A stretch of DNA of 64,000 bases from Episyrphus balteatus (lineage: Eukaryota > Arthropoda > Insecta > Diptera > Syrphidae): contig NC_079136.1 in NCBI RefSeq assembly GCF_945859705.1, forward strand, positions 85,746,867 through 85,810,866, in the 5' to 3' direction. The number at the start of each line of letters is the position of its first letter. The first letter of the stretch is position 1. Both the position numbers and the translations under genes were made by a program. The notes beneath the pieces were generated by a model. The model did no database searches. It was not told the origin of the DNA and saw nothing but the letters and a program-made list of their open reading frames with translations. Shown here one piece after another: positions 57,976 to 64,000 of this stretch.

Positions 57976-58425
57976 GTTGTGTGTTTTATGTTTGCCGTAC
58001 TGCGGCGTACTGCATTTTTAAATACTAAAGTACTGCCTACTCTAAAGGTGAAACGACAGCCCTGCTACCCAGGGTGATCGCGTCATAATCCCTTTGACAT
58101 TCTTTTCAAAAAGTAAATTTACATACCCACCCTCCCATAAGAAGTATAACTTCAAAAAGTGCGCGCGCACTTTTTTACATTATCAAAACGATATTTTTTT
58201 ACACCATTTTTACAGAATTTTGATATACAGTATTTTGCCGTACAGAATTTTACAAAACAGAATTTTGCATGTCAGTATTTTGTTCATACAGTATTTTGAC
58301 GTACAGAATTTTGTATTTACAGTATAATGACGTACAGAATTATGGTATTACAGTATTTTGACCCCACAGAATTTTGTCGTACAGAATTTTGACAAGCAGA
58401 ATTATGACCCGCTCCCCAAAATTTT

Positions 58426-61400
58426 TTATTTGCAAAAACATTTTCTTAATGCAAAATATTTTAATTTCCAATAAAAATTTTGTTTTCATTGCAAATTTTT
58501 ACTTTCTCTATAAGTTTCGTATCAACAAAAATTTCGAGGTTTAATCCAAATTAACATTAGGATTCACATTCAAGTAAATGCAATTTTCTCAAAAACGACT
58601 CTAAGGATTTTGATGAAATTTAGTATAAATAATGCTGTCAGTTATTCTTACAAAACTGCTTTTTTTAAATCTTCACAATTCGGATAGTGGAAATATGGAC
58701 TTGCCGTTTTAAGCAGAAACTCACATTTTATTTCCTTAAAGGCTTGACCAATTTTATTCAAAATTTACAGGCAGATATTTCTTATCATTTTAAAGGATTA
58801 TTATGTATTAAAAATGGAAACAAAATGAAAAAAAAAAAATTTTTTTTTATATGCATCAAAAACTTATTTTTCTTTGGTTAATCTTAAAGTCCTTCGTTCA
58901 AAAACATAATTTTTTTGAATTATTCTTCAAAAAACTTTGATTCTTCAGAAAACTGATTGATCCACTATCCATCAAGATCAAGCTTGTATGTCCTTGAACC
59001 GAAAGTTCGATCATCCTTGACATCTCGAAGTATTGGTCTTGAATATGGAGATCATACTGGCTGGGGTATTTTCATACATTCGCTGTGGTCTAGTCAATGT
59101 AGTCTGCGTGTTTTAATAGGCCAAATAAAATAGTCAAAATTATATGGAGCCAGCTTCCAGATTATATCAAGGACAAAAGGAGCCCCAAAAAATAAAGTTT
59201 TTTAATACAAAAACACGTATAGATTTGGCAAACAATATTTTGTTATCGTTCTTTTCAGGGGCCCAAGAAAATAATATGTTGATAGTTAGTAGATAATCAA
59301 ATACTACTTTAATTTTTTTTTCTTAGATCCCCTTGGGTACTACAGGGATCTTGTGCTATCCAACGGGATCAGTTATTTGAATGACAAGTAAACAAGTGTT
59401 TTGAGAAGTGCTTTGTTGTATGAGTTGAGTAGAAATATGAGATCATTATGCCTACTTTCAGGTTTGGAAGCATGCACTTTTTGTCTGCTTTTATAAAATA
59501 CCAAAGTTCTCGAATTTTATTTTTTTTTTTGATAATTCAATCTCAATGGTTATTTAAAGGTTCAAAAACATTCAAACAGAAATGAGCTGAGCATGTTCTT
59601 CTTTTGGATGATGGTATCAAGCATATAAATGTTTGGATGTTATTCAATAAAAGCCCATTATTTAGATTCTATTAAGCAAGACGACACAGAAAATTCATTT
59701 TTAAAAATTGGGTTTTTGAATTGAAATAAGTGGCATTCTGAGGCCTGCACGCCTCGACCCTTGCTATCATTATATGAAGTAGAATTATTTGTAATAAGTA
59801 GGAATCCAGCATGTTCTGATTCTTGGAAAGGTATTGATGGACATGCAAACCTTAAATGATCTTCTTAGGGTGTCGAAAATCCAAAACAAAAAATACTACA
59901 GAAGTTTTAGTTATTTTAGCTTGAAAAGCATAAAATTAAAATCTTGCACATTAGCATCTTTAAGGATTTGGCTATTTTAACTAAAACAAAACACTTAACA
60001 GTCGAGAATTAAATGTAAAATAAATCAAATTCCTTGTAAATAAAAATCAGTGAACAGTAGTAATTTTTTCAACGTTAAATTTTGCCAATGGGATTTTTCG
60101 ATTGAATCGTTAGTGCGCTAGAGCTCTTGGCGTTATTTTTTTTTTTCAAATAACCTTATAACAACAATATTGTAGATGTTTATAATATGAGTAGGAAGTT
60201 AAATTATTTTTAATTTTATATCTGTTTTTCTTGCATGCAAGAATTAATGGCTATTAGCTTGGAGGATATATGTATGAATGGAATTGGTAAAACTAAACAA
60301 GAAAATATAATTAATTTGTAATCAACAAAACTTAAAAAAAGAATTAAAGTCTTTGCAAAAAAAAAAAAAAAAATGACCTCGGTATTTATGTGTGTGTGTG
60401 TTTTTTTTTTAAATATAGCTGCATAAACAGTAGTTTAGTGGCAATCAGATTGAATTATAATTTCATATGCTATTCTCCTATTTGTGTCTATCTATCTATT
60501 CTATAAAAATCGAAAAATTAATAAAGGCTATCGTCTTGAAATAAGTTCAAATAGTAAACTTCCTCAAATAAGCTATTAATTTAAAAATAATCTTAAAAAA
60601 AAAAACCCAAATTTTAAGTATAAAGGTACCAGAAATTAAACTTGGTTTCCCAATTGTATATTAAAAGATTAATATATATACTTCAGTAAAATTTAATCTT
60701 TATAATTGATAGAAACATTTATGCTTGGGTTTTTTCTTCTTCTTAATGGATACTGATAAGAAACAAAAATATTTATATAATTAACATAAACGCAGTAATA
60801 GGTATTTCCAGTTTCATATTTTCCATTTCTAATCTCAAGCGTGTTGAATGAATTTAAGTTTCAGCTGATTTTTTAATGTTACCACTGGGTGTAATTAATT
60901 GTGTGTCTAAGTATGTATAATATAGTAAGAATTTGTGATACTCAAAACTAATAAAAAGTACACATTAGCACTCAGAAAATTGATAAGGAGCGTTTTGAAC
61001 GAGTTTGTAGGAGAGGGAATTGAAGAGTTCACAACTAACTGGAAAATAATAAATAAAATGTTTAATCCTGTTCGGAGTGGACATAATAAATAAACAATTT
61101 GTTAGTCAAAGCAATTAAAAAAAATCCAATAAACAAATACAAAAAAAAAAAATAGCACGTATACACCACAGTGTACGTGTAAATAATGTTAGTTACAACT
61201 ATGGCCTAGGTACCTAAACACCCAAATCGATAATTAATAACAAATAAAAAAAAAATAAACAATTTTGGTAACTTAATAACCAAAAAGTAGTTTTCAGGGA
61301 AAGTACAGGGATGGAAAAACGTTTCCCCAGCTCGGAAATTTTCCAAAATCCAAAAAGAATCTACATTTTATTATCTACGAATTTTGTAAAATTTTGTATA

Positions 61401-64000
61401 AGCTTAAATAAATAATTAAGGCTAAATTTAGTTTGCACTTGGTGCATATAAACCTAACCTGCCATATCCAAAACTAACAAAATTTAAATGCAAATTCCAT
61501 ATAAGACTTATAAACAGTTAAAATAGTACCTACATTTTTTTTAATTGCTAATATTAATTAAATCGATATAAGTTAAATCGTTGCTAAATATTAATAAGGA
61601 CCTACACTTCTGTGTGTCCTTGGAACCTTATTATTATAGTTAAATACTAATTTTACACCAGCTAGGCTCACTTTATCTATTTACACTTGAAAAGAACGAA
61701 GAAAGACTAAAGTTTGCTTTCATTCATAAAACCTAACACACCCTTTAAAAAATATAATTTGTAATTATGATTAAATTTCACTTGGCCTAAGGTTCGAAGC
61801 AAAGCAAAAAATTAATTAAAGCTCTTATCCGTTGCTGACATTAATATTATTACCAATCTTTTTACAAACGCTTTTATTACTTATTTGAAGTGATAAGTTA
61901 CACTATTTTCTATCAAAACAATTGGGAACTTCTCATTTCTTAGTTGTGGACTTATAATAATAAAAATATAGTACAAAATTTACAAAGAGCATAACTGAAT
62001 TCACACTAATTCTTACTAAAATACACTCGTTCACATAAGCAATTATCATAAAAAAATTATTTTAAAAATAACAAACAAGTTTTAAGTTCAAATAAAAAAA
62101 AAATATAATTTCACTAACCAAACAATAAACGTCAAGCTGTTCCGTCTAATAATATAAGAAAAATACAATCAACTTAAACCTTTAAAAGCTTGTATAAGTA
62201 CAAAGGGAACAAAACATTTTTTTTTTTTGTTTTGTTCATAACTTTAAATCTTTTTGAGGGTTTTTATCAAAAAACCATCCGCGCTACCACAAACAATAGA
62301 TTTCGAAATGCCACCTACTTCTTCATCTTTCTTGCATCAAATGTATCTAACTATCCATCCATGGGCATATAAACCGCTAGTGCACCAAAGCTGCTAATAT
62401 CTAACGCCACATCGCTCGCAAGCTTTGTTGCTTTTGCTACCGTGATGTATCAATAACAAGCGCAATGAGATACATTTTCGCTTTTGTGCAGATACAATCA
62501 GCTGGTTTGTTGTTATTGTAAATATCTATAGCTTGCAGCTGAAGTATTGTACTACAAACACCACCATCTCTTAGTATCCGTTTAGAGCTTATTTACAATA
62601 ACAACAACAACAAAAAATTCAAAATAAAAAAAAAAAGAAAAAAAAATATAAATCGTGCAGCATGTTTCTGTTGGTGGACTGAGTACCTATTTGTTAAGCT
62701 AACTTTCTCATTTGAGTACCAAACCAAACAAAATGCACCAACCAACTTCCACAAAGCCAGCGACAAAAAAAATGTATCAACGAACAATTGCATCGCATGC
62801 GGCATCAGCATCATGCTTCTAAAATGCATTTTGCACTTCTTCAAAAACTTAAAAATCCACCACGATACGAGTCTCTTTTTTTGCGAACAGAGATACATTA
62901 ATATGAAATCGAGTACACTTGTGTATGAGAAAAAAATAAAAACGAAGTCGAGGAACAAAACAAAAACAAAAAACCAAACAAAAGTTCAAGGATCCCATGA
63001 AGATTGAAGAGCTTGCATTGCAACACTATCTTCACAAAAAAAAAACCGTCACTAAAAACTGAACTGAATGCAGTCTAGATTTTAGATAGATTGTTGTAGA
63101 TGTATTTGCATATGAGTAGAGTATCTCTATATTCAAATAATAAATAGTTACATGCACTTTATGAAAGGTACTCACTTCAAACTAAGGTCGAGCTTTTCGA
63201 GCTAAATGTGTCACACATAAAAAATTGCACTCACTATCTCAAAACAGATCACTTAAGAATATTCAATATTCGATCGAACTTTTAATTTTTATAGAATATC
63301 ACTTTTTGTTATCGTGAGAGTCGATTTTTGAAAATTGACCAAGTTCAAATTGAATCTTCAAAATGTTTAAAACTTAATTAAGTTTCTTTTTTATTTTCGC
63401 GCAACTTTCGCGCAGTCGCTAGACCTTTCCGTTTGCCGGATGAAAACCTAATGAAGCCTTGGCCAGCATGTTACCATTTATTTATGAGACTTGTATGCAA
63501 TTTAAGTCTTGTGGCTTAAAACTGGTTTGATGAAATGGTTTGATTGATACCACAACATGTTGCTACAAAAAAGTTGTGGTTTTAAATCAACACAAAATGA
63601 TACGCGATAATGGAATATGCGCAAACTACACAACTTGAGTCTGGTTTAGATAGAATTTTACAAAATTTAAATGCATACTATTATTCTATATTTAAATTCT
63701 TAATTTATTAAAGATCTATTTAACATATTTTGTCTTTAGGAGAAACGAATAATAAGGTACGATTGAAATTTATGGGTAATTTTGGTTTTTGAAAAAAACA
63801 GTGACGACAGCAACATTTTTGTTAAATAAGCATCACCATTAGAATAGGACACAAATATGGAAAATGTAAAAATTAAAACCCCCTACGGATGGGTTATTGC
63901 TTTGATATTTAACTCCGGAGATCATTTAATAAACAATATTTAGATACTCATGTCAGGTGTATTTATTGCAAAGTCATTTTACTTATGAAAAATTTAAGTA
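58426..64000. other. Right end of window, no gene seen
   Basis: 58490-58720 is a partial copy of repeat R (CAATTTTCTCAAAAACGACT, CTAAGGATTTTGATGAAATT). The rest is AT-rich with simple runs: TGTGTGTG near 60390 and AACAACAAC near 62600. A less AT-rich patch at 62390-62580 could be regulatory. No exon with convincing protein similarity was found. Confidence 0.45.

Larger units (their letters stand above)
52960..58425. mobile_element. Outer foldback element with CAAAATTCTGTA arrays
   Basis: Each end is about 300 bp. The outermost AAAATTTTGGG is followed by about 12-15 irregular copies of CAAAATTCTGTA or CAAAATACTGTA. Next come AATATCGTTTTGATAATGTA and GAAGTTATACTTCT. The right end (58130-58425) has the same order inverted. 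Between the arms sit a short minisatellite and the hAT-like element 53555-57856. No transposase is seen. Confidence 0.7.

Noticed and set aside
61780..61800. GGTTCGAA as a possible tRNA B box
   Set aside because: No A box or cloverleaf pairing around it.

Overview
This is a window of AT-rich, intron-rich animal nuclear DNA. The proteins place it in a higher fly (Diptera, Brachycera). Four host genes can be built exon by exon: golgin-84 (+ strand, 682-3992), the TFIIF alpha subunit RAP74 (- strand, 14351-5459), an odorant-binding protein of the Obp84a type (- strand, 23220-19624) and glucose dehydrogenase Gld of the GMC family (- strand, 40543-23563 plus a candidate 5' leader near 41.1 kb). 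All four are complete, with consistent splice phases and near-normal family lengths. From memory, some of these genes also lie near cytological region 84 in Drosophila melanogaster, so the block may be old synteny (inference, not checked here).

Layout. 1-681: upstream DNA with one small inverted-repeat element. 682-3992: golgin-84, with a dead LINE in its first intron. 4.0-5.4 kb: convergent spacer with a LINE endonuclease scrap. 5.5-14.4 kb: RAP74, whose 7 kb second intron carries a hAT remnant and a stack of four transposon insertions nested one inside another. 14.4-19.6 kb: spacer with a 315-bp tandem repeat and a 3.9 kb inverted-repeat element. 19.6-23.2 kb: Obp84a, its 3 kb intron filled with dispersed repeats. 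23.5-40.5 kb: Gld; its last coding intron holds a young LTR element that has an errantivirus-type env gene but no gag or pol. 41-64 kb: upstream of Gld, probably its regulatory territory. It holds a broken LINE, several foldback elements and a second nested stack (52.9-58.4 kb) built around four 470-bp tandem units and a 1.9 kb foldback.

The host genes do not form a pathway. Golgin-84 tethers Golgi membranes, RAP74 is a general transcription factor, Obp84a is a secreted odorant carrier, and Gld is a secreted or organ-specific sugar oxidase. Most of the window is transposon-derived. The two signals I would follow first are the env-only LTR element with its reiterated leader, and a 13-base motif, ATACRCCACAGTG, found five times (plus weaker matches) around Obp84a and upstream of Gld.
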